Source: Larix kaempferi (lineage: Eukaryota > Streptophyta > Pinopsida > Pinales > Pinaceae). From it: a DNA stretch of 64,000 bases. How positions within the stretch are numbered: position 1 is the first letter of the stretch; each line of letters begins with the position of its first letter. The stretch covers positions 13,244,501 through 13,308,500 of the forward strand of contig BSBM01000179.1 in assembly GCA_027924585.1 (NCBI GenBank), in the 5' to 3' direction. Shown piece after piece: positions 1 to 11,074 of the stretch. The translations under genes were made by a program, and so were the position numbers. The notes under the pieces were generated by a model. It was not told the DNA's origin and did not search any database. It worked only from the letters and a program-made list of their open reading frames with translations.

Positions 1-115
1 AATCACTATATATGCTATTTACTATGACAGATTCAAAAATTTCACTACATTCTTAAAACACCTTTCTCAGCTAAAATCATTTTAATGTATAAACTAAGAT
101 TGTTCAGGTACTTAC

Positions 116-640
116 CTCTAAACCCTTTGAAAAATTCTGCTTCGGCTGCGCTGTAGGATTTCAACGTGTTTACAGCGAAATATGTCACGAAGCCTTCCAA
201 TATGTTGTCAAACTAGAAGTCGACTACTCCCGAAAGTGGACTATCTATCACTTTGAACCTCTCTGTAAGCTTTGGAGTCCACTCGGTCGGTTCTCCTGGC
301 TAGAGACAGTTCTTTCGCTCTGCGAGCCTTGACAACCACTCATGCAACTCATTTCCAAAGGATGCCCATAATATTTTGTGAATCTCTTCCCACAGGCATT
401 TGTTCAACCACTGAACGTCAAAAAGACGAGGGTGTCTATTCTCCTTCCTTGCGAAGCCTCTTTCTGTCTTATCACACCAGGCACAAATCTCTTTCTTGTC
501 CGGATGCCAATTTTCTGCAATCAACGGAATCTTATTTTCGTTGCACATCACTTTTTTCAAATACACTATCGCATCACCGAGTCTTAGTGCGGAAATGGAA
601 CCATTTGTTGGCTTATTATACCACTCTAGAGGTTTCCAAT
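116..640 (-). pseudogene. Unidentified exon-like coding fragment with 3' splice donor
   Basis: On the minus strand a frame reads for about 110 codons from roughly 640 to 300. It then continues in the same frame, with two stops, to 116, where it ends at a consensus donor GAG^GTAAGTAC. The peptide is rich in W, C and charged residues, with motifs such as ENWHP, CAWCDK and WLNKCLWEEIHK, and is not low complexity. I do not recognise the family. Base composition is visibly less AT-rich than the next 5 kb. The plus-strand frame over the same bases (272-715) starts only at a TTG and has no motifs, so I take the minus strand as sense. It could be a host pseudogene exon, a gene fragment carried by a transposon, or an extra ORF of an LTR element. 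Coding character is fairly likely; identity is unknown. Confidence 0.4.
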
Positions 641-2200
641 GTAGACCCAGGTTCTTCGCAGTTCAAGGAACCAACAAAACCCATTTTCACCAGGCCTTTC
701 AGCAACAATCTGTGAACAGACTGAGGTCTCACCCGAGGCGAAGCTTAGGGGGTGGCTGCGGAATCAGGTTTCCACAACTTGGTGATGCGAGTTTCGTCAA
801 ACTGGAGAGTAGCGCACTGCGGGGCTCACGCAACGGACTGAAGACTGCGCGAAGTCTCCTACTTCGCGACCGATACTTCTACAAGTTGAGACACTTGCAC
901 AACCAACGCATCCAAGGACTACGCATTTTGGATAGGTTTCAACGACAAGACAGCGCAACTGACGAATACGCTTCCTCTTTCGACTTAACCAACCTTGATG
1001 ACTTTTCTTAGTACTTTATTCATTCATCTACTGCCTTAGATTATTAGTCTTATGCCTTATGCAACAAGATGAAATACACTGCTCTGCGCACTTCCGGTGC
1101 TGCACTTCAAGGGAGTTTCACGGCGCGATCTCTCATATTTAGGTGTTTATCTAAATGACTTGTGCATTCATTAACTCAAATACTATGCATTCAACATTCA
1201 TCCATACATGTGATACTTAACATATTATTCCCATTCCATTCTTCTGGCGAATACATATAAAGGTATAAACATATCAATTGATAAATGAGATTTCAAGCAT
1301 TCATTGTAAGCAAACAAACAAGTGCAAACACATAAACAATCACACTGCACAAGATTTAACCTGGTTCACCCCCAGGATGGGAGCTACGTCCACAGGAACT
1401 ATTGTTATATTAGTCTTTGGGAAGGGTACAATAGTTCCAGTTTGCGCACTCAACTACAGACTCTCTTCTCTCTCAATAGGCCTCTGTGCACACAGCTTGC
1501 AGATCCTTTACAATGGTTTTCAACAATACAACACAATATCACTCAGATTCAGCAATTACATTTCAACATTAACCGCCATTAACCCTTTCCCTTACAAAAT
1601 ATGCCCCTTTTATATATCATGCCCGTAGGTCATGTCTTTACAATAGCTGGGCGAAACCCTAAGGGTTTCCAAAATTGTCGCAGTTTTCAGCTAACCGGAC
1701 TTGCTGGTTCTGGTAGCGAATCTTCCGTCGTGGTCGTCCTTTGTGCATGGTCACGTCGCTATTAGCCCCCCTATCGTGCGCACACCAAAATGTTGCTTTC
1801 ACCGATTTGCTCTGTCTCTAACAGCTTCATGCGGCCAATTCATGTAGTGGTTCCTTGCTTGTGCAACCAGTTGCTTTCCTCCTCTTTACTCCTTACCCGC
1901 CGCTTGGTAATCATGGAGCATCTTTACCAAAAAAAGGCCACCGATGGTCTAACCAGAATATGTGTTGTCTTCCGTCCAACATTCTACCTTGACACATCTT
2001 CGTATATAGGGCTCATCGCAGCGCTGACTCCTCCGCAGGGTTGTACTTCGCAGCTCTTCCGATGTTGCGCTGTGCTCAACTTCGCAGCTCTCCCAAAAAC
2101 TGACTTGTTCAAAAAGTCTTCAACTTTACTGTAATTAACTTTGTAGTGCCAAAACTTGACTTGCACAAAAATTCCCCACTTAGGCTAGGCCCAACAACAT
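641..2200. other. Unassigned region next to the exon-like fragment
   Basis: Moderately GC-rich up to about 2160, then abruptly AT-rich. Minus-strand frames between 721 and 1011 share the composition of the neighbouring exon-like fragment but are broken by several stops. No LTR pair, PBS or known domain could be tied to this stretch. The plus frames at 1278-1628 and 1790-2134 look like chance openings. Confidence 0.3.
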
Positions 2201-3399
2201 TAATTACTTATAATCTTAAAATTAATAGTAACATGCTTTATCCTACTCTCTTTTTAGAAGCGGGGCTCTCCTAGTTAAAAGCATGGCTATGATTAGATAT
2301 ATAATGTACAAGCACAAATTAAACAATATAGGAAATATAGGAGACCAGCGGCTTCCTAAAATTGCTTTTAACTTCAATCAAAACCACCTAAGCCTTAAGG
2401 GGTGGCTTAAGATGCCACGACTTGGTTAAAGTATTGGGGAATTGACCAAACTACCACTTTGTAAAATATAAATAACATTAAAAATATTATTGCTTTAAAC
2501 TTGAACTCATGACCTTTATTACAACATATCATCTCATTTTCAAGCGAAGCTACACCCTTGCAGGTCTTAAAAATTCTATTAAAAATATAAACAATGACAA
2601 TTTTAATATTGTATATTGTTGAATAAAAATTTTAATACACAATTAGACTTCTTCATATTATACAAACAAACAAAAGTGAAACAAATATTTTTTTTCTTCG
2701 AATTGTGTTGATGTTTAAGAAACTCACACATTCAAATGTCACATGGAAAGTTAATATTTGAAAATATTATTCATGTATATAATTGATTAATATTTTGGTT
2801 ATATTAATAGGTGTTTATATTTTACAATTTGGGGTGGACAAGGGTTCACTTCCTAGATTAGATAAACAATTATATAAAAAATATCTCAATTCACATATGA
2901 TAACTGGTAACTCAGGTATGAATAACAAGATACAATCCTTTATGTTTATTTATCTCACAAAAAGAACGAATAAAAAGAAAAATAACAATACATAAACAGA
3001 AGAACCAAAATCCTCCCAAGATCATATGGAGACGGATGACCAATAAAAGTAAGAAGAAGAAAAGTTTCCATCAATGGAATTAGGTTTCGAAGCAAATGCA
3101 CTCTGCAAATAGCACACCAAGTAACTTCATCTTCATTGACCATGTATGCCCAATATCGATCATCCCAACTAACACCTCTAAGTCTTGTCTAAATTAATCA
3201 AGAGCTATTAACTTGGATCCAAAGGACTGTATGGCCATTCATAATCAAGCTCTTATGAGATTGTCTAGAATTTCAATTGGAGAAAAGTTCCTATATGGAT
3301 GACGGTTGAATCTGTTGAATCCTGTGGCATTGGACTAAAGTTATACAAATCGTTTGAACCTACATATGACCTTGTTCCAACTACACCCATTGACTTGCA

Positions 3400-3537
3400 A
3401 ATTGGGGAGTCCAATGTCCTGAGGGATTTCTATGGAGAGTTCTATGTGGAACCCTTTAAAGCCAAGTAAATTGGGGAGTCCAGTGTCTTGAGGGATTTGT
3501 ATGGAAAGCTCTGCGTGGAACCCTTTAAATTGAAGGA
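3400..3537 (+). repeat. Two-copy 69-bp tandem duplication
   Basis: Bases 3400-3468 and 3469-3537 are two diverged copies of one 69-bp unit beginning AATTGGGGAGTCCA. The period is a multiple of three, and one forward frame shows the same 23-residue pattern twice (IGES...LRDxYG...VEPFK) with one stop between. It may be a fragment of an old coding sequence. No further copies were seen nearby. Confidence 0.6.
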
Positions 3538-4685
3538 AATTTTTGGGAGAATGTATGGTGTAGTGAAAGAGGCATGTAGCGAGAAAACCATATCTCTACA
3601 AGTGCTCCACATTACTTATCTATGAGATATCCATAGAGAACAAAAATAATGATCAAGGAGCCTCGCCTACTTAAGTTTGATAACGATTTCATATGGATCG
3701 ATGTTGGTAATACTTTGGTGATCATAGGATTCATAGGATTCATGCATAATCAAAGATAAAATTGATCTTTGATTCCATGATGGAAACCACGAGCATAAAG
3801 AGAAAGAATGTTAGGAGTGTATTAGGAATTATACTAAATTTGAAATAAGGACAGCATAAGAGAATCATGTCCACAAAACTATAAGTAATAAAAAACATAT
3901 GTTGTTATTTGAGTTGCGGTCATGTAGTAAATCGGTTAGATTTTTCCATCAGTGGCCCAAGTTCGATTCTCATCTAAAATTGGGAGTCCTGAGAGTGACA
4001 TGTCCCAGGAGTGATAAAATATAATTCCCTGACTCCAACAAAAAAATAAGGGGTGTTGTTGTTAAATAAATAAATAAATAAGAAACAAATAGAACAAAAT
4101 TTTCAATTGTGATATCAAATATGGTGAGCATGCATATAACTTGAGTCAATATTCCATGATTGAAAGATGTAGAGAATTGTTGCAAGCTCGATCTGATGAA
4201 CAAAAGAGAAATTGTTGAAAAGACTGTATCACTTCTAGTTCTCCTGGTGGAAAGGTATTTAGGATGCCTATAATTGTGTTTTAACTGTGGTTTTTACCAC
4301 CTGCATTTCCACTATGGTTATGGAATCACTATTTAACAACTTTTCATTGATACATATCAATGTGTCCAATATTATGGTTTGGGTGAAGCTATTATTGGGA
4401 TTGCGAAGAAAAGGAATTCCTGTATTTTACATAACATGTTTGTGGAATTCATAATCTACAACTATAGGACCTCTAGTGGATGACCATTAGAATGAACACC
4501 TTGAATGATGTTCAAAGACACCAATTCATTCCAACATTTCATTTAAATTATTCTTAGGATCACTTCGAGTTCCTAATTTATTGTTGTTGAGAATTTTGTT
4601 ACCAAACATAATAGAACTAGGACACCAATGGGAATCATAGCGTGATAATCTATATGGATAATACATATTCAAGTGAAAAAATACA

Positions 4686-4729
<44 letters not shown>
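4686..4729. repeat. (CT)n(CA)n compound microsatellite
   Basis: About 14 CT units run directly into about 8 CA units. Confidence 0.95.
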
Positions 4730-6108
4730 CATAAGAGGGGGGAATTACGAAATTCGAGTTTCTAAATTTCACCCAATGGGCCATACTACAAATTCGTAAT
4801 TGAGAAATGCATGTGCAAGTGCAAGTGCATAAATATAAAACATAGTGGAAATAAAAATATATCTACACATACATCATGCATAAATAAGTATATTCATCAA
4901 AGGAAGAAAATAAAATCACTTCACATTCATAGACAAAGAGAATACTTATCTTCAACAAATAATATCCAAACATTTGGTTGTGTAAGAGAAATTTTCCACC
5001 AAACCACAAGTATTAGTTCCAAATACCACACCCAAGATGAACTATGATGCCACCATGGCAAAGGAAACTCCTACATGATTTTCTCTCTTGGCCTAAAACC
5101 AAACTACTCTCATGCTTGGCCAAACTACTCACAATTGAGCATTTACAGGGATCTCATTCATTCATCCCAACCATGGAACTCTCTTCCACTACCCCACACA
5201 ACACAAGGAATGAATTTACCTTCATTGATCCATAGCTCCCTCAAGAAATATGACGCTTAAAGTGCTTACCAGTGTGTGCAAAAAGAGTCCAACCTATTGT
5301 ATGTTGTTGGAGAACCTCTTGTAACATTAATTCATGGATTCTAAAGCATCCAGGAGTAGAAAAATACAGTGGCTAAGGTTCCTACCTTGCCCAACCTCTA
5401 TGCTCACCTATAGCCATCATCTTTCCTTTAATGTCTACAAATTTCCCTTCACAATTCCAATTATTTGTTATTTTTACAGCCTCCTATGCCAATGACAATG
5501 GAAATGGAGAGAATAACATGAAACACTCTATGTAGTGTAAAATTATGGATGAGAAAATGGGTGATATAATCCAAAAGAGATGATAGGATGGTGAAAAGAC
5601 AACTGACATAACTTATGACCATAGGAGAAAGGACTCTTACAACTTTCACAGAACTATACTCATCCCATGCTTACATAACTACATGAGAAGACTTTTCCCA
5701 CCAACCTCACATGTGCATTCAATGATTGTATTTAATAGTCAAAATTAAGTAAATGGGCTCATTTAAGGCATGTGGAAACAAAATGATGAGATCTAAGGAT
5801 GACACTTTGCAAAAGAGGATTTAATCTCCTATAGGACCCCTTTCCTCTTCCCCTCTAGTGAAATCATACCCTCTCTAGTGCTCTTTACACAACCATCTTG
5901 GACAACTTTTATTAATTTTTCAACATAATATTTACATAATTTATGTATTAGTGGGACAAGACAACCACATGGTCCATATAGAGATATTTACATTATACAT
6001 TCCTAGACATTCAGTAGTTGGACCTTGGCCTTGAGCTCCATACTAGGAATCCATACTAACATATTTACATTATTTGATTTAATACATTCCAAGTCAAAAC
6101 TGAGGTTT

Positions 6109-6110
<2 letters not shown>

Positions 6111-6139
<29 letters not shown>
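6111..6139. repeat. (CT)n microsatellite
   Basis: About 14 uninterrupted CT units. Confidence 0.95.
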
Positions 6140-6143
<4 letters not shown>

Positions 6144-6500
6144 ACTGTAATATACTTAAACCCAAATATTTAGAGAAAAGTTAGAAAAAAAAGCGAGAAG
6201 AGATAAAATAGATATCTATGTTCACATGTTTCTTCAAGGGGGAAACCTCCAAGATCAAAGCTAAAAATACAATAAAAATTATATTTAATCACATTACATA
6301 ACTTACTACTCTATATATAGTGTTTCAATAGCCAAAGTCCTAATTGCTTGTGGTCTCTCTATGGATGAGGATCAACCACCTAGGGGCCTTTATTCAATAA
6401 GGAAGGCCTTTTTATATTATGACATTATCCGGTAACTAATTAATGGGAATTATGGCCATCTACATTGATAAAGTAGGGTGGTTAGGATAAGACCCTAACA

Positions 6501-6517
6501 TGCCCTCCCCCTTCAAA
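6501..6517 (-). other. Polypurine tract of minus-strand Ty3 remnant
   Basis: Read on the minus strand, GAAGGGGGAGGGCA is followed directly by TGTTAGGGTC, the expected arrangement of a PPT and the first bases of a 3' LTR. It lies just downstream of the Ty3 coding remnant in the same orientation, which supports both calls. Confidence 0.6.
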
Positions 6518-6529
6518 AGAAGCCTTGTC

Positions 6530-8015
6530 CTCAAGGAAAGATATGGAAAATTGTTGTAAAAGGACTAATGTTTCCTAAGTAGCAATTTCTAGTTGCATAT
6601 CATTCCATTGGGGTATAACTTCCTTGACTATGCATTGGTGTAGATGACGCTCTCATCCGGCCAAAACGATTGTAGAATGAAACCAAATGGAGGCTTCTTC
6701 ATCAAGTTCTAGTAATGGAGTTTGAACTCAACAATTCTAACCCACACCCTTGTTCAAACAAAACACATGAAATACTGGGTAGATCTTGGAGTGTGCATGG
6801 AGTGCTAAGTTGTAAGCCACTTGAACCATGCCTTGATCAATTTAATATGGGCTATAAAAACTTGGTGGAGGGGTGTTGGATAGCTGATGAATGTTGGCAT
6901 CTTCCTTAAGTTGTTTGATGAGTTGAGATGGAACAACATTGGTTAGTCATTCTTGTCATGCTTTTTCTACCCAGACTTTACTAGAGAAGATAAGTCAAAG
7001 AGGGATCCCTCTTCATATTTCCTTGATAAAGTATCTACCAAAACATTATCCTTTTCATTTTTGTAGATGATTTTGTAATCATATTCAAGCATTTTAATCA
7101 CCCATGTATGTTTCTCTAGGGATGACAACCTTTGTTCCAAAAATACTTCAAGCTATGGTGATCTATCTAGAACTGCTTCCCTATGAGATGTTGACTCCAT
7201 GTATCAAATGCATGTAGGTTGGCCATCATTTATTCCTTGTAGCTAAAATTTTCCAAATCCCTATTAACCAATTTCTTACTTGTGAATGGTGAGGGTCATC
7301 CATATTGCATTAATATTTCACCCAAACCTTTCATGGAATCATCGCATTTCAATACAAAGATATTAGTAAATTTAGTCATGGCTAAGACTGAAGTGGTGCA
7401 CATGACATGCTTTAAAAATGAAAATGCATTTTTTGTTTCTTTATTCCATGCAAATGCACAAAAATTAGGACATGGGAATCCATTCCCTTCTTGATTTAAA
7501 AACATGATCATTGGGGATGGATATGGGCTAGTGCTAGTATGACTAACTCCCACCTCCATTAGCTCTTAAGTGATGCTTCCATATAATTCTTGATTAAATT
7601 GGGTGTCTATATGGGTGTACATTTGGTGGTTGACCACCCAGAATCAAGGGTATATCGTGATCATGCTCACATCTATATGGGGGTAAATGTGTGGATGTTT
7701 TTCCAAAATCTTTTGTAAGTCTCGATGGATTTTTGGTGTGGTGTTGTCCAAATCTTGTATGGCATGGAAGTGAGCGATAATTCTAGATTGTCCTTCATTC
7801 ATTGAGAACTAATTATTTTAGGGGAGCTTTCCTAGAGTCCTTTAAGGGTGTGAGTATGAGAATCCTAAGTAAATCTCAAGTATAATTCCTTTAATTCCAT
7901 GGTAATTGTAACCATTATTCTCCTAAAACTATATCACGAAAACCGATATTTATGGCCAACATATGAGTTTTGAGATGATAATCACCCAATTGGAGCCTCA
8001 CATTTTCGTAATAGC
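6530..8015 (-). pseudogene. Ty3 retrotransposon pol remnant with RT and integrase deleted
   Basis: From high to low coordinates the minus strand shows several pieces. First come traces of a protease-to-RT linker (DYHLKTHML, IHRDLQKILEKHPH). Then comes the RT finger start (7296-7559, ending near NQEGN). This joins almost directly to an RNase H segment (FAWNKETKNAF, then DSMKGLGEILMQ, then HLIGKQF and DHHSLKYF). Next is a short piece resembling the C-terminal tail of Ty3 integrase/chromodomain (FPYLSL), followed by a polypurine tract. The RT palm, including the catalytic aspartates, and the whole integrase are missing. Several stops and frameshifts are present. This is a dead, internally deleted copy. 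Confidence 0.7.
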
Positions 8016-8022
8016 CCCACAT

Positions 8023-8473
8023 TGTTAGGATATTTAGACACTTAGAAGTTTGTTAAGATCAACTTGGTCTGAAGTGTCTTTAGGTAAAGTGTGTTTATTT
8101 AGTATGCATTTGTACTTATGCAATCTCACGATCACAATTTATGTTATAGACATAGAGTGATCCGATGGTTCATATTCACCTTGATATTAATGGCTATCGA
8201 TCCATGCCTTAGTACCTAATTGGTCCACGATCTCTATTTAAAAAACATAAACTAAGGGTCATTTTTTATGATCGATTATGAGAAAATCCTATGTAAAATA
8301 TTTTTCCTTTGCATTAATGTATTTCCTCAAGTAATTGTTTGGCTAGGTTCATGGACCACTTCCCTCTTTGAGGGTTTTAACCACATAAAACATCAGTGTG
8401 TTGATATGTGATAAATGTGTGTGAGCGGTTGATTAAGGTGTTTGACCTCTTGGAAATAGCCTTTAGTCAAACA
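8023..8473 (+). repeat. Candidate 5' LTR of degraded copia element
   Basis: The segment begins TGTTAGGATA, ends ...TCAAACA and is followed immediately by a tRNA-iMet type primer-binding site. The left end is inferred from the TG start only, since no partner LTR was found in the window. A copia-type gag remnant lies downstream in the same orientation. Confidence 0.5.
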
Positions 8474-8485
8474 TGGTATCAGAGC
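8474..8485 (+). other. Primer-binding site, tRNA-iMet type
   Basis: TGGTATCAGAGC is the canonical plant copia PBS, complementary to the 3' end of initiator Met-tRNA, directly after the LTR end CA. Confidence 0.8.
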
Positions 8486-9655
8486 ACTTATGAAGATCCA
8501 CTCTCATTGTTGATTGGTATCTTCAATTGTGTAGCCGTTTGCATCAAAATATTTCTATATTTTTCTATTTAATTTATATGTATTTCGAGGCTAAGAGAGG
8601 TGTTACAATGCATCTAAACCATTGCTTTCAGTTTGATATTTTCATTTCATTCAAAAATGTTTCGTTTTCCCAAGATACAACCATTTTACCATATCTAGAT
8701 GTATATCATTTATAGGTATGGAATTTTTAAAAATATTTCTCATATTCTTTCATATTTTAGTCTTCCATCCTTTTAAAGAGAAAGATCTAGTAACATATAT
8801 GGTAGCACCTAGTGGTGAAGAAGTTAGCTCGGAACAATTTGCACCCCTTGTGCACTTTATCATACAAGAGGTTTCCTATTTTATTCCTAGTCTTAATATG
8901 CATATTTTCTTTGATGTGCGCTCTGTGCAAACTCAACAAATAAAAAACAAAGCAGAAAGGGTTTTCTTGAATACAGATGCTCTTTTTCATCATCCTTGTA
9001 TGAACTCAAAAAACCATAAATAGTGAAAGAAATTACATTTTTTGGATAAGATAACCAAGGCCTAACCCCAAATTTGAGAAATCATGGTTTCATAATTTCA
9101 TTTTTTTTGTTTTTTTGTGGTTGTGTAAAGTATCTTACAGACCAAAAAACAAGATTTTTAGGTAGGTGCAGTCTCCAACAACAACAACAACAATATTCTC
9201 CCCCATAATATCACTAAATATTTTGTTTATCTCACTTGATTAAAAGTTACTATAATAAGTAAGAAGTCTTGGGTTCAAGTCCTCATTTTTGTTTCTTTTT
9301 GTAGAAGTTCATGTAACTTTAATTTATAAAGTAACAACACTGTAAAAGTGATTTCCACTTGTTTTATAAAAATGGGTCACTTATTTTAAAGTAACATATT
9401 TGTAAAAGTGATATTATACACAATGATAATAGGGGGGATTCTTTACTACATTGTTTTGCACCTATCACTGCATGGTTCAACCTTTACGTGCCACATGGCT
9501 CCCTAGTTCCATTTTATGCATTTCTTAAAAAGAGAACAACTTTGACATCTAGAGTATATTTTGAGTGCCATTTGTTTAAACTACCTATTTTTTAAGATCT
9601 TTGCATCTAGACGATAATTGTTTTTATTGAAGTTGTAGTATCTACATATTATAAT
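8486..9655 (+). other. Leader region of degraded copia element
   Basis: AT-rich sequence between PBS and gag remnant. Open frames of 62 and 101 codons (8527-8715, 8718-9023) show no gag motif. It includes a short CAA repeat near 9180 and may hold further small insertions. Confidence 0.3.
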
Positions 9656-10137
9656 ATGTCCAATCCAAGTGATATTCTACTTACAAGTACCAACTACTTA
9701 TTATGGAGAGTCTATATGGAGTATGTCCTACAAAGTAGGAGACTTTACATACATGCCTTGGAAAAAATAACGACCCCCATTTATGCCAATAAGAAAATAA
9801 AATGGGAAAGTTGGAAACCATATTTGGTAAACACAATAAGATTCGAGGTCACCGACTTGAAAATGAGTTGGTTCCCTTAAATCCAAGTGATATTTCTTAC
9901 ATTCAAGACAATCTATCTAAATTAAAAACCCTTAGACTCTTGGTTGAAGAATGAAATATATGTAAGCCATAAAAGCAATGTATTTATGTTATTCTATCTA
10001 AGCTTGAGCCTATGTATTATGTTTATGTATCTAACTTTTACTGCTTCAAAGAAGAAGTAGGGACTAATTATAAAGAACCCTCGGATATTTTTAAGATATT
10101 TTTATTAGAGAGAAACATAAACGGACTTGCATATTTG
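9656..10137 (+). pseudogene. Copia gag remnant, cut by the Tat-like insertion
   Basis: The first ATG frame (9656-9880) reads MSNPSDILLTSTNYLLW and then YMEYVLQSRRLYIHALE, the N-terminal pattern of Ty1/copia gag (xLTxxNYxxWxxxMxxxL). A further piece in 10012-10137 (ILSKLEPMYYVYVSNFYCF) fits the middle of the same domain. Stops and frameshifts separate the pieces. The sequence stops at 10137, where the LTR of the 10138-18013 element begins. No clear continuation was recognised after 18013. Confidence 0.6.
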
Positions 10138-11062
10138 TGTTGGAGAAAACTCACTATGGCTTGGGGTATACCACAACAGACAGATGACTACCAGAAATCA
10201 ACTCAATTCTCAGAACTATGCTATATAAATGACAATGCTAAGATAATGAAGAACATAACCAACCTCGATCCAAACGTTTGATGTAGATCCCCATTGGAGC
10301 TTTTCAATATGTGCACTTGAATTTGCAAATTAGTATTGACAACCACTATACAACAAGCACATATAATATATAAACGGCATTAACATCATCAATAGCAATG
10401 GTCCATGATATAACAAGTAAATGCAACCCAATGTAAGATAAACAAAATTTACAACATTAATGGATGAGAATATGAGTATTTCTATTAATAAACAAGAAGA
10501 AGTACAAAGTGATATGACCTCTTTCCGGCAACCAATCTAAACCAAGATCTGGATCAACCCACTTGTGCCTCCACCACTTCAATCCTCCATCAATGGAAAA
10601 CTCAAACTAGATAGGAGTTTGGAAGGTGAACATAAAGGGTTCACAACTACAAGGATCAATGAGTGTAGACTCAAGATAGGGCAAAAATCCACTAGAGTTC
10701 TCTTGCTCTTCTTTCTCCTCCCGTCCATAAGCCATATGTGCTCAATATATAGTCCTCTCAATGGTAAGTGAAAGGACACATCGAGACGTTACTTGGGTAG
10801 ATGGAGAGCCAAAGGTCACCCAATGACCACTTTTTGGAAGTAAAAAGTAATAAACTAGTGATTTTTACCATTTTACTTGATACCCACGGGCTATAGTGAT
10901 GCAACTCGCGGGTACGCTTGCTATAGTGATGGAATAAGCAGGTCAGAGGAAAAATGAGGAAATAGTATGTCTGAAGGATATAAAGTGGATCTGAGTCAGT
11001 GAAATGGATCCTACAGGCCAAAGAATGCTAATGCTCATAGGGTGGAAGATTACGTTGTAACA
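10138..11062 (-). repeat. 3' LTR (element sense) of Tat-like element
   Basis: It is nearly collinear with 17090-18013, differing by scattered substitutions. It begins TGTTGGAG and ends GTTGTAACA on the plus strand. An apparently open short frame here (10565-10771) is shared by both LTRs and is not evidence of a gene. Confidence 0.85.
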
Positions 11063-11074
11063 GATGCCCCCTAA
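11063..11074 (-). other. Polypurine tract of Tat-like element
   Basis: TTAGGGGGCATC on the minus strand ends exactly where the LTR starts (TGTTACAACG). It fixes the element orientation as minus. Confidence 0.7.

Larger units (their letters stand above)
2201..6500. other. AT-rich intergenic DNA, no gene seen
   Basis: This stretch contains microsatellites and one 69-bp tandem duplication, described separately. All open frames are short (60-80 codons), many with TTG/GTG starts, and show no recognisable domain. The part just below 6500 should be the LTR belonging to the Ty3 remnant at 6501-8015, because a polypurine tract abuts TGTTAGGG at 6500 on the minus strand. The outer end of that LTR is not defined. 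Confidence 0.4.

Noticed and set aside
272-1011. Plus-strand open frames of 147 and 171 codons
   Set aside because: The 147-codon frame starts only at a TTG, neither has a domain, and they oppose the better minus-strand frame with a splice donor.
8718-9023. 101-codon plus-strand frame as a gene
   Set aside because: No motif, lies in the leader of a decayed copia, and the composition is like the surroundings.
10565-10771. Conserved 68-codon frame present twice (also 17516-17722)
   Set aside because: Both copies are in the LTR pair, so the similarity reflects LTR duplication and not coding selection.
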